In this document: positions 1-5,291 of the stretch, in pieces
Layout of the letters: each line of letters begins with the position of its first letter
Position numbering within the stretch: position 1 is the stretch's first letter
Assembly (NCBI GenBank): GCA_016180765.1
Contig: JACPAP010000113.1
Coordinates: 1-6,635, forward strand
Direction of reading: 5' to 3'
Source of the DNA: Gemmatimonadota bacterium
Lineage (GTDB): Bacteria > Gemmatimonadota > Gemmatimonadetes > Gemmatimonadales > GWC2-71-9
Length of the DNA stretch: 6,635 nucleotides
Notes under the pieces: model-generated
Told to the model about the DNA's origin: nothing
Database searches by the model: none
What the model saw: only the letters and a program-made list of their open reading frames with translations
Translations under genes and position numbers: made by a program

Positions 1-408
1 GAGATGATCGGGATTGCCCTCGGGTGTGCCCTCGGCGACCCACCGCTCAATGAGGGCGACCTCACGATCGCTGAGCCGGCGCTCCCCGGCGAACCGGCCC
101 CGACCCGGCTCCGGCAGCCACGGCGGCATGCGCCGCGTCCGCGTGACGGCGGCGATCAGTGCTGCACGGTCTTTCGCATCCCGGTAGGTAAGCAGGGGTA
201 ACGGGGCGGGCCCGGCGGGGCGGTGGCACACGACGCAGTGTTGGAACAGAATCGGGGCGATGTCACGGGTGAACGTCACCGTGTTGCCAGACGGACTTGC
301 AAGGCTCGGCGGGGACTGGGCGGAGTGAGCCGCTGCTGAGGCGATGGCCGGGGCTGCCAGGATCAGCAGAACCGGCGCGTGAAAGCGCGGTACACCCCGA
401 CCCGCCAC
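1..408 (-). CDS. Exported c-type cytochrome domain protein, 3' end outside window
   Basis: This is a secreted or periplasmic haem-c protein, of which 136 N-terminal residues are visible. The frame is open from a GTG at 408 to the window edge. Residues 1-25 form a signal peptide (Arg/His-containing start, hydrophobic PVLLILAAPAIA, then an Ala-rich cleavage region). The haem-attachment motif CVVCH is at residues 58-62 (bases 237-223), within FTRDIAPILFQHCVVCHRP. Met94 in RRMPPW is a candidate axial ligand. It is followed by ERRLSDREVALIERWVAEG, the usual end of this cytochrome domain. In Acidobacteriota and Gemmatimonadota this domain often precedes TPR repeats or a monooxygenase-like domain; the rest of this protein cannot be seen. 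The GTG start is chosen because GAGG (417-414) lies 5 nt upstream. It begins only 2 nt after the TAA of the upstream lipoprotein gene, which suggests translational coupling. The haem-domain call is firm; the full protein type is unknown. Confidence 0.88.
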   Translation of the reverse strand, partial: MAGRGVPRFHAPVLLILAAPAIASAAAHSAQSPPSLASPSGNTVTFTRDIAPILFQHCVVCHRPAGPAPLPLLTYRDAKDRAALIAAVTRTRRMPPWLPEPGRGRFAGERRLSDREVALIERWVAEGTPEGNPDHL

Positions 409-410
409 GA

Positions 411-902
411 TTACCTCGGCGCCACCACCGATTGGGTGTCTCCCGTCGGCGGGCCAGTCAGTTCGCCACCTAGCGCCCGTCGGCCCAGCTCCACGAAAAA
501 GGCCGCCACTGCCACACCGGCGGCCAAGAGCACCGCCGTCCGTTTTCCGGACACCCGCCACTGCTCAAGTTGCCCGATACCCTCCAAGGAGAAGTAATAA
601 GCCCCTCCTATCGCATCGTACTTTGGTCCCACACGTGGACGGAGCCATCGAGCCACCAGGCCCAGCGTGTCGCTGTTGGTCTCGGTTACGATGCCTTCGA
701 TCGTGGTGACGTCGTGCAGCGTGAACTCCCCCATGGTAATGTCCATGGGCTTCGCGAGGGTAACCCGTACTTCCGTTTTCGGTTTCGGCAGCGGCGAGAG
801 GCTGGCCGGAACGTAATGAAAGCACGCGGACAGGTAGGCTGGCAGCAAGAGCACGGCCGCCGGTGCCAAGACCGTTCTGCGTAACCCAGACAAGACAGGC
901 AC
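411..902 (-). CDS. Small lipoprotein of unknown function
   Basis: I do not recognise a named family. Read from GTG 902 the product has 163 residues. An N-terminal signal (LRRTVLAPAAVLLLPAY) ends in the lipobox LSAC with Cys27, so it is probably lipid-anchored. The soluble part has a beta-rich look: VRVTLAKPMDITMGEFTLHD, then TIEGIVTETNSDTLGLVARW, then YYFSLEGIGQLEQW at about residues 102-115. A second hydrophobic stretch, TAVLLAAGVAVAAFFVELG (residues 122-140), may cross a membrane or pack as a helix, which is unusual for an outer-membrane lipoprotein. GTG 902 is preferred over the in-frame ATG at 977. It has GAGGAGG 8 nt upstream and gives a clean lipoprotein signal, whereas the ATG would overlap the RCC1 gene and add 25 charged residues. 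It lies 58 nt after the RCC1 gene and 2 nt before the cytochrome gene, so it is probably co-transcribed with them. Confidence 0.75.
   Translation of the reverse strand: MPVLSGLRRTVLAPAAVLLLPAYLSACFHYVPASLSPLPKPKTEVRVTLAKPMDITMGEFTLHDVTTIEGIVTETNSDTLGLVARWLRPRVGPKYDAIGGAYYFSLEGIGQLEQWRVSGKRTAVLLAAGVAVAAFFVELGRRALGGELTGPPTGDTQSVVAPR
414..417 (-). promoter_or_regulatory. Ribosome binding site GAGG for the cytochrome gene
   Basis: GAGG lies inside the last codons of the upstream lipoprotein gene, 5 nt before the GTG at 408. It fixes the non-ATG start and places both genes on one message. Confidence 0.6.
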
Positions 903-910
903 GCTAACTA

Positions 911-917
911 CCTCCTC
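911..917 (-). promoter_or_regulatory. Ribosome binding site GAGGAGG for the small lipoprotein
   Basis: GAGGAGG is followed by 8 nt and then GTG (902-900). It is the strongest Shine-Dalgarno match on the minus strand here and decides between GTG 902 and the upstream ATG at 977. Confidence 0.75.
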
Positions 918-960
918 GGATGTGGGACGTGAGAGGTTGCGTCGGGCTTCTCCCTCCACC

Positions 961-2169
961 CTACGGCTGCCCGGCAACCTTGACGGGCTCGATGGCGAAG
1001 GTCCCCGACCCCTTCCGGCCGTCCCCCAGCTGCCCGTCCGAACCCAGCCCCCAGCAATACGCCACGCCGTCCACCGACAAGCCGCAGACGTGCTGGGTGT
1101 GAGCGCTGACCGAGACGAACGAGAGGCCCCCGGTCACGGCGACGGGGCTCAGGGCGCACTGAGACACGGTCCCGCCCTCTTCGGCGCAGGTGTCGGGAAC
1201 GTTCCCGCCGAGCTGGCCGCTGCCGTTGTACCCCCAGCAATAGGCGGCTTCGGTTTGGGCCTCCACGCCGCAACTGAAGTACGCTCCCATGTCCAGGCTT
1301 CCCCAGGTGATCTCGCCGGCCACCGGGACCGGACCGGTCTGGTCCCCGCCGCCGACGGTATCGCTCAGCCCCAGCTGCCCAAAGTGGTTCCTGCCCCAGC
1401 AGAATCCGCTGCCGCCGGCGGCCATGCCACAGCTGTGCGAAAACCCGGCATCCACCACCGTCCACACCCCGCCACCACTCACCAGCCGCGGGGTATTGCT
1501 GCCCTCCGTGTCAGCGGTGCCCAACTGTCCGTATTGATTGGAACCCCAGCAATAGGCGTCTCCGGCGAAGGTCAGGCCGCAGGTGTGACGGTTGTTGGCG
1601 CTGATGGACCGGAAGCGCAGGCCGCCACTGACCGCCGTGGGTACCGGACGATCGGTGTTGCTGCCGTCACCCAGCTGGCCGTCGGCGTTCCACCCCCAGC
1701 AGTAGGCCAGACTATCCGTGGCGATGCCGCAGGTGTAGGCCCCTCCGGCACTGAGGCTGACCCAGCGCAAGTTCCCCGCCACGGGGGCCGGCGTCGCTCG
1801 GCCGACGTCGTTGCCCTGGGTCCCGTCCCCCAACTGCCCGTTGAAGGTGTATCCCCAGCAGTGCGCCGCGCCCGTCGTGGCAATCGCGCAAGTGTGGCCG
1901 CCACCGCCGCTCACCGCGACGTAACGACCGCTGCCCACGACCGGGACCGGGTAGACGTGCGACTTCGTGGAGCCGTCGCCCAGCTGGCCGTACACGTTGT
2001 TGCCCCAGCAGAAGGCTTGGCCGTCTTCCACGAGGCCGCACGAGTGGACGCCTCCCGCCACCACCGCCTGGAACTTGCTGGGCAGCGGCTCCAGCGTCTC
2101 CCCTCCACACGCGGACACCAGTGCAATGCCGGCAACCAAGCCGGCTTCATACCACGTATTCAGCCTCAT
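961..2169 (-). CDS. RCC1-repeat beta-propeller lipoprotein
   Basis: This 402-residue exported protein is made almost wholly of RCC1-type repeats. RCC1 propellers usually serve as binding scaffolds; the ligand here is unknown. A short signal peptide ends in the lipobox VSAC (Cys21), so it should be lipid-anchored at the cell envelope. Seven repeats follow, at about residues 33-82, 83-135, 136-185, 186-235, 236-288, 289-350 and 351-402, each with a core like HTCGI...AYCWGxNxxGQLGDG. Seven is the number needed to close an RCC1 propeller, so the protein looks complete. Each blade carries one Cys pair (44/54, 94/104, 147/157, 197/207, 247/257, 300/311, 362/372), and blade 6 has an extra pair (328/338) in a longer loop; disulphides are likely. 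The ATG at 2169 has AGAGGAG upstream with a 10-nt spacer. It follows the YncD-like receptor gene by 91 nt with no visible terminator. Confidence 0.93.
   Translation of the reverse strand: MRLNTWYEAGLVAGIALVSACGGETLEPLPSKFQAVVAGGVHSCGLVEDGQAFCWGNNVYGQLGDGSTKSHVYPVPVVGSGRYVAVSGGGGHTCAIATTGAAHCWGYTFNGQLGDGTQGNDVGRATPAPVAGNLRWVSLSAGGAYTCGIATDSLAYCWGWNADGQLGDGSNTDRPVPTAVSGGLRFRSISANNRHTCGLTFAGDAYCWGSNQYGQLGTADTEGSNTPRLVSGGGVWTVVDAGFSHSCGMAAGGSGFCWGRNHFGQLGLSDTVGGGDQTGPVPVAGEITWGSLDMGAYFSCGVEAQTEAAYCWGYNGSGQLGGNVPDTCAEEGGTVSQCALSPVAVTGGLSFVSVSAHTQHVCGLSVDGVAYCWGLGSDGQLGDGRKGSGTFAIEPVKVAGQP
964..2073 (-). repeat. Seven RCC1 coding repeats of about 150-186 bp
   Basis: The DNA repeats with the protein: a CCCCAGCA-type word (the CWG codons read from the other strand) and a CAGCTG/CAACTG word (Gln-Leu of GQLG) recur once per unit through 1020-2020. 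Units differ mainly in the loop after GQLG, where the sixth is longest because of its extra Cys pair. The copies have diverged, so this is an old family of blades rather than a fresh tandem expansion. Confidence 0.85.
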
Positions 2170-2260
2170 GGCCTGCGGTCTCCTCTGGGGTGATTTAGGG
2201 AAGCGCTCAAGAGTAATACCCCGCTGGCCCGCCGACTACTCCCGCACCGCCCAGTTCGCT

Positions 2261-4357
2261 TCAGAGCGGCCCTATCTCCACGCCCACGTAGACATTCCGT
2301 CCGGGCGCCGGCTCGAAAAACCGGCCGAATTGGGCGTTGACGGAGACCGACCCGATGTACCGCTCGTCGAAGAGGTTGCGGATCGCGGCGAACGGGGCAA
2401 CGCTCCAGCCGCCGACCTGCCCGTCCCAGCCCGTCCTGGCGCCCAGCGTCTGCCACGCGTCGGTCCGCACGGTGTTGAGGTCGTTCGCGAACAGACCCGC
2501 CGAGGCCGTAAGATCTGCGGCGACCCACCATCCCCTCGGCCCCCGGTATCGCACCGAGCCGTGGACGTAGTGCGCGGGCACGCCCGGGATGGTATTGCCG
2601 TCCAGCGTATCGGTAGCGGTCCGGAACTCTCGAAAACGGAATGCCGTGAGGGTGTAGGCTCCCACCAGGGTCAACCGCGGGATGGGTTGCAGCGCCACAC
2701 CGGCCTCCAGACCTCGATGCCGCGCCGAGCCGGCGTTCCGGAAGAACCGGCGGCCGGGATCGCCGGGTACTTCGAAGGGGATCAACTCGTCTCGAACGTC
2801 GGCCTGGAACAGGGCGACGCTGTAGGTCCAGGTGGGACCCGGGGCCCGGGACCCGGGGCCCGGGCCCCGAACTCCGGACCCCGAACCCCGAACGCCGACC
2901 TCGTAATTCACCGCCGTCTGCGGCTCCAGGTCCGGATTGAAGCCGCCGGGTCCCGCAGGACGGTTGGCCAGCTCGGTCGTGGTGGGAGTCTCGAACGAGG
3001 TTGACATGCTGACGTAGGGCTGGAGTGCAGGATCGAGGTCAAGCGTGATCCCGGCGCTGGCGGATGGCGCGGCCATGACGCGGGTGCCGGAATCGTCCCC
3101 GTCGGTGAGCAGCCGGTCGTCCGCGCGGAAGGCCACGCTATCGTACCGAGCCCCCGCCGTGAGCGTGGCGGCCCGCGTGAGGTCGGCGCGCACCTCCAGG
3201 AACGGGCCGACCTCGCTCACCCGCTCCAGCTGGTCGCGCGTGGTCCGGGTCCGGTCCGGCGAGAGGTTGAGCCGGTCGTCCCGCTGCCATTGCGCATCCA
3301 CGCCCAGCGTCACCAGGATCGCTCGGGGCCCAAGCGCAAGCGGATGGGTGGAGCCGGCGCGCGCGCCGTAGGCCCAACGGTCCAGCTGGATGTAGGTGGT
3401 CGCGATGGGATTCTCGAGGTCCCGCTTGAGTCCGAACAGCGCGAGGTTCCACAGCCGGCCCGACCCGGTGCGGTGCTCGAGCGAGATCCCGGCCTGTTCC
3501 TGACTTACCGTTTTCCCCACGTCCGAGGTGACGTTCCGCGGGTTGGCCGCGGTGGGCGCCGTGTCGGCCTCGGCCTCCGTCAGCGCGCCGGGGTCGTCCA
3601 GGCGAGGGCTGTGTGCCACCAGGAGCTGGCCCACCACCCGCGTGCGGGGCGACAGGTCCACGCTGTAGCGCAGGCTCCCTCGTCGCGTCTCGCCGGCACT
3701 GTGGACCCGGAATCCGTCCGTCGCCCAGCTGGACCCATCGGCCGAGAGCGTGCCCTGGCCCAGAGGTGCCGCGACGCCGACGTACGCCTTCCACGTCGCG
3801 TATGCACCCCAGAACGCGCGGGACGCCAGTTCTATATCGGACGGCCGCAGCGCATCCGTCCACATGGCGATCACCCCGCCGGAGGCGTTGCCGTAGAGGC
3901 TGGAAGACGGACCCCGAAGCACCTCGATCCGACTGACTCTCGCCAGTTCCACGTTGCTCAACTGACCCTGGCCGTCCGGCAGGGTTTGGGGAACGCCATC
4001 CAGGAGGATCTTCACCCCGCGGGCTCCGAACGCGGACCGGGCCCCAAAGCCGCGGATGGAGAGATTGTCGTCCTGCGAGGGGTTGTTGCGGTCGGCGATC
4101 AACACGCCGGGAACCGTCACCAGCGCCTCGCTCAAGCCCTGCGTCGGCCGCCCGCGGGCGATCTCGTCCCTCGGCACCACGGCCACGGCGAACGGCACCC
4201 GGCCGGGGTCCGTGGGAGAGCGGGTCACGGAGACGACGACCGGCGAGAGGAGCACGGGGCGCAGGGAGTCGGCGCGGGCGCTGTCGGCCGGCGGACGCTC
4301 CTGGGCGGCGAGCGTCCCCGTGGCCGCTCCGAGAAGGAGGAGGGATTCCAATCTCAT
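2261..4357 (-). CDS. TonB-dependent outer-membrane receptor, YncD/PqqU-like
   Basis: This 698-residue outer-membrane gated transporter is powered by TonB. Residues 1-18 are a signal peptide (RLESLLLLGAATGTLAA, cut before QERPP). A TonB-box-like stretch, LLSPVVVSVTR, is at 36-46. The plug follows, with LSEALVTVPGV, LSIRGFGARSAFGARGVKIL, LDGVPQTLPDGQGQ (119-132) and VLRGPSSSLYGNASGGVI (146-163), then a 22-strand-type barrel ending NLFDERYIGSVSVNA and RFFEPAPGRNVYVGVEIG. These blocks, the DDPGALT element and the length (E. coli YncD is about 700 aa) match YncD closely by memory. YncD was renamed PqqU because it takes up pyrroloquinoline quinone; extending that substrate to this protein is inference. 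ATG 4357 is chosen over ATG 4447 because the latter overlaps the antitoxin gene and pushes the signal peptide inward. No Shine-Dalgarno is seen; the message may be leaderless. Oddities are a heptapeptide-repeat insert (489-507) and a C-terminal Leu instead of the usual aromatic residue. Confidence 0.92.
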   Translation of the reverse strand: MRLESLLLLGAATGTLAAQERPPADSARADSLRPVLLSPVVVSVTRSPTDPGRVPFAVAVVPRDEIARGRPTQGLSEALVTVPGVLIADRNNPSQDDNLSIRGFGARSAFGARGVKILLDGVPQTLPDGQGQLSNVELARVSRIEVLRGPSSSLYGNASGGVIAMWTDALRPSDIELASRAFWGAYATWKAYVGVAAPLGQGTLSADGSSWATDGFRVHSAGETRRGSLRYSVDLSPRTRVVGQLLVAHSPRLDDPGALTEAEADTAPTAANPRNVTSDVGKTVSQEQAGISLEHRTGSGRLWNLALFGLKRDLENPIATTYIQLDRWAYGARAGSTHPLALGPRAILVTLGVDAQWQRDDRLNLSPDRTRTTRDQLERVSEVGPFLEVRADLTRAATLTAGARYDSVAFRADDRLLTDGDDSGTRVMAAPSASAGITLDLDPALQPYVSMSTSFETPTTTELANRPAGPGGFNPDLEPQTAVNYEVGVRGSGSGVRGPGPGSRAPGPTWTYSVALFQADVRDELIPFEVPGDPGRRFFRNAGSARHRGLEAGVALQPIPRLTLVGAYTLTAFRFREFRTATDTLDGNTIPGVPAHYVHGSVRYRGPRGWWVAADLTASAGLFANDLNTVRTDAWQTLGARTGWDGQVGGWSVAPFAAIRNLFDERYIGSVSVNAQFGRFFEPAPGRNVYVGVEIGPL
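2838..2893 (-). repeat. Heptanucleotide tandem array inside the receptor gene
   Basis: On the coding strand eight 7-nt units follow without a break: GTTCGGG, GTTCGGG, GTCCGGA, GTTCGGG, GCCCGGG, CCCCGGG, TCCCGGG, CCCCGGG, then a partial TCCC. Three units make 21 nt, so the array is read as a seven-residue repeat: VRGSGSG, VRGPGPG, SRAPGPT (residues 489-509). It lies between two predicted strands, YEVG and TWTYSVALFQADVRDE, where E. coli YncD has only a short turn. Confidence 0.85.
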
Positions 4358-4366
4358 GGGCGCGCT

Positions 4367-4395
4367 ATGGTACGCTGCACTCTGGCCAGCGTCAA
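4367..4395 (-). promoter_or_regulatory. Promoter of the YncD-like receptor gene
   Basis: On the minus strand TTGACG (4395-4390) is followed by a 17-nt spacer and TACCAT (4372-4367). Nine nt later comes the ATG at 4357, so transcription would start at or next to the start codon. The -35 hexamer overlaps the TGA stop of the antitoxin gene (4394-4392). There is no Shine-Dalgarno before ATG 4357, which fits a leaderless message. This is inferred from the sequence only. Confidence 0.5.
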
Positions 4396-4397
4396 AC
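4370..4397. repeat. Imperfect 28-bp direct repeat, left copy
   Basis: On the plus strand this begins GTACGCTGCAC, then TCTGGC and GCGTCAAAC. It matches 5211-5238 at 22 of 28 positions in the same orientation, 841 bp away. It coincides with the promoter-like element of the YncD-like receptor and covers the antitoxin stop codon. Confidence 0.65.
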
Positions 4398-4721
4398 GGG
4401 CGAACCGTCCCGCCCGATCTCTTCAAACTGCCGGATACGCACCGCACCGTCCGGAAACCGCGCGATGATCTCCAGCTCCCCGCCCATGGCCTCGATGTAG
4501 CTCCGAAGCGAGCTCACATACATGTCCGCGCGGCGCTCGAGCTTGGAAACCAGCGCCTGGTTGGAGCGGAGTACGCGAGCCAGGGCCTCTTGGGTCAGAT
4601 GCCGCGCCTGGCGGAGCTCCCGGAGGGGCAACTCCGCCAGCATTTCCTGGGCCCGCTCGTGCGCACGCTTCTGGCGCTCGGGTGCCATGCCCGCGCGCAG
4701 CTCCTGAAACCGCTTAGCCAT
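4392..4721 (-). CDS. XRE-family antitoxin, HigA-like
   Basis: This 109-residue helix-turn-helix protein is the likely antitoxin and autoregulator of the module. Residues 1-30 are a charged helical segment. Residues 33-62 form the XRE-type HTH (LRELRQARHLTQEALARVL, then SNQALVSKLERR). SSLRSYIEAMGGELEIIARF at 70-89 is typical of XRE antitoxins paired with HigB/Gp49-like toxins. It follows the toxin gene and overlaps it by 8 nt (4714-4721, ATGGCTAA carrying the start and the toxin stop). Toxin-first order with overlap is the usual higBA layout. The family would bind the operator before the toxin gene. The identification rests on motifs and pairing, not on a search. Confidence 0.9.
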   Translation of the reverse strand: MAKRFQELRAGMAPERQKRAHERAQEMLAELPLRELRQARHLTQEALARVLRSNQALVSKLERRADMYVSSLRSYIEAMGGELEIIARFPDGAVRIRQFEEIGRDGSPV

Positions 4722-5079
4722 TGATGAGCCCCTCTCGCTTCAGCTCGTCCAGATGCCGCTCGTACAGGTCATCGGCCATGGGGACGAACTTCTCGTACCA
4801 CCGATCATCGCCGGTCTTGTCTCCGCCTATCAGGAGGATGGCGGTGCGTCGCGGGTCGAAGGCGTACAGCACGCGATAGGGCCGGCCAGCGTGTTGAACC
4901 CGCAGCTCCCTCATGCGGTCAAGGCGTGAGCCCTGGACGCCCGAGCTGTACGGGAACTGCAGCTGAGGTCCGAGCGCCTCGAGCAGCTCGACGCAGGCTG
5001 CCACTGATTCCTGCTCGTCCTCGGTGAGGCCGGCCCACCAGCGCCCAAACTCGTCCGTGTACTCGACGTCCCATGCCAT
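4714..5079 (-). CDS. RelE/HigB-type toxin (Gp49-like family)
   Basis: This 121-residue protein fits the phage Gp49-like/HigB branch of the RelE superfamily, whose members are mostly ribosome-dependent mRNA endonucleases. The start WDVEYTDEFGRWWAGLTEDE and the block at residues 56-103 (MRELRVQHAGRPYRVLYAFD, then AILLIGGDKTGDDRWYEKFV) are the family signature. The basic Arg/Lys-rich strands there are the expected RNA-contact face. ATG 5079 is used; AGAGGA lies about 8 nt upstream but is part of a GGAATATTCC palindrome, so a bound repressor would cover the start region. The C-terminal tail is long and charged (DDLYERHLDELKREG). Nothing in it looks broken, and together with the downstream HTH protein it makes an intact module. 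Substrate and activity are inferred from the family. Confidence 0.9.
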   Translation of the reverse strand: MAWDVEYTDEFGRWWAGLTEDEQESVAACVELLEALGPQLQFPYSSGVQGSRLDRMRELRVQHAGRPYRVLYAFDPRRTAILLIGGDKTGDDRWYEKFVPMADDLYERHLDELKREGLING

Positions 5080-5080
5080 G

Positions 5081-5111
5081 GGAATATTCCTCTTGTGGAA
5101 TATTCTGTCAA
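5081..5111 (-). promoter_or_regulatory. Toxin-antitoxin promoter with twin palindromic operators
   Basis: On the minus strand a perfect -35 TTGACA (5111-5106) is followed, after 17 nt, by a weak -10 AATATT (5088-5083). Two palindromes, GAATATTCC (5106-5097 with flank) and GGAATATTCC (5090-5081), are spaced 16 bp centre to centre and fill the -35 to -10 interval. The second also overlaps the ribosome binding site. This is the arrangement expected for autorepression by the HTH antitoxin. The -10 lies very close to the start at 5079, so the exact transcription start is uncertain. Confidence 0.65.
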
Positions 5112-5147
5112 GGGAATGAAAGGACTCAGGGTGAACCTAGCGTCATA

Positions 5148-5162
5148 CGGGGTAGAACCCCG
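5148..5162. other. Short perfect stem-loop
   Basis: CGGGGT and ACCCCG form a perfect 6-bp stem with a 3-nt AGA loop. It is not followed by a T-run on either strand, so it is not called a terminator. It sits in the non-coding stretch upstream of the toxin operator; its role is unknown. Confidence 0.4.
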
Positions 5163-5210
5163 ACATCAAATCGTTGCAGGCAAGTACCCAAAGAATCGCA
5201 AGCATTGGCC

Positions 5211-5238
5211 GTACGCTCCGCTCTGGCTGGCGTTAAAT
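5211..5238. repeat. Imperfect 28-bp direct repeat, right copy
   Basis: This copy reads GTACGCTCCGC, then TCTGGC and GCGTTAAAT, and is 22/28 identical to 4370-4397. On the minus strand it keeps a -35-like TTAACG, but the -10 position reads TACGGC, so it looks like a weak or decayed promoter pointing at the toxin-antitoxin module about 130 nt away. Confidence 0.6.
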
Positions 5239-5259
5239 GTGGCCGATAGGTTTAGCGCC
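5229..5259. other. Nine-bp inverted repeat in the divergent control region
   Basis: GGCGTTAAA (5229-5237) pairs with TTTAGCGCC (5251-5259), with one G-T wobble and a 13-nt loop. It overlaps the right end of the 28-bp repeat. It could be a regulator site between the divergent genes, but nothing else supports that. Confidence 0.35.
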
Positions 5260-5291
5260 GTGATAATGCGGCAGGCGTGGCAAGCGCCGCA

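Noticed and set aside
903..977. ATG at 977 as the start of the small lipoprotein
   Set aside because: It overlaps the RCC1 gene and hides the lipoprotein signal; GTG 902 has GAGGAGG at good spacing.
922..2193. Long plus-strand open frame opposite the RCC1 gene
   Set aside because: It has no recognisable domain, lies fully opposite seven clear RCC1 repeats, and reflects GC-rich codon bias on the other strand.
2170..2260. Promoter or terminator between the receptor and RCC1 genes
   Set aside because: TATTAC (2218-2213 on the minus strand) resembles a -10 but has no -35 at proper spacing, and no stem with a T-run was found.
4358..4447. ATG at 4447 as the start of the YncD-like receptor
   Set aside because: It would overlap the antitoxin gene by 56 nt and put 30 charged residues before the signal peptide; ATG 4357 gives a normal export signal.
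3290..4468. Long plus-strand open frame opposite the YncD-like receptor; also 1967-3004 and 4056-4724
   Set aside because: They have Arg/Gly/Pro/Ala-rich composition without motifs, and the opposite strand encodes a full conserved receptor or antitoxin.
5145..5165. tRNA T-arm or terminator at the CGGGGT-AGA-ACCCCG stem
   Set aside because: The loop is too short for a T-arm, no other tRNA arms are near, and no T-run follows on either strand.
5205..5260. Integron attC-like core site (GTTAAAT matches GTTRRRY)
   Set aside because: No matching RYYYAAC partner lies at a suitable distance on either side, and there is no integrase in view.
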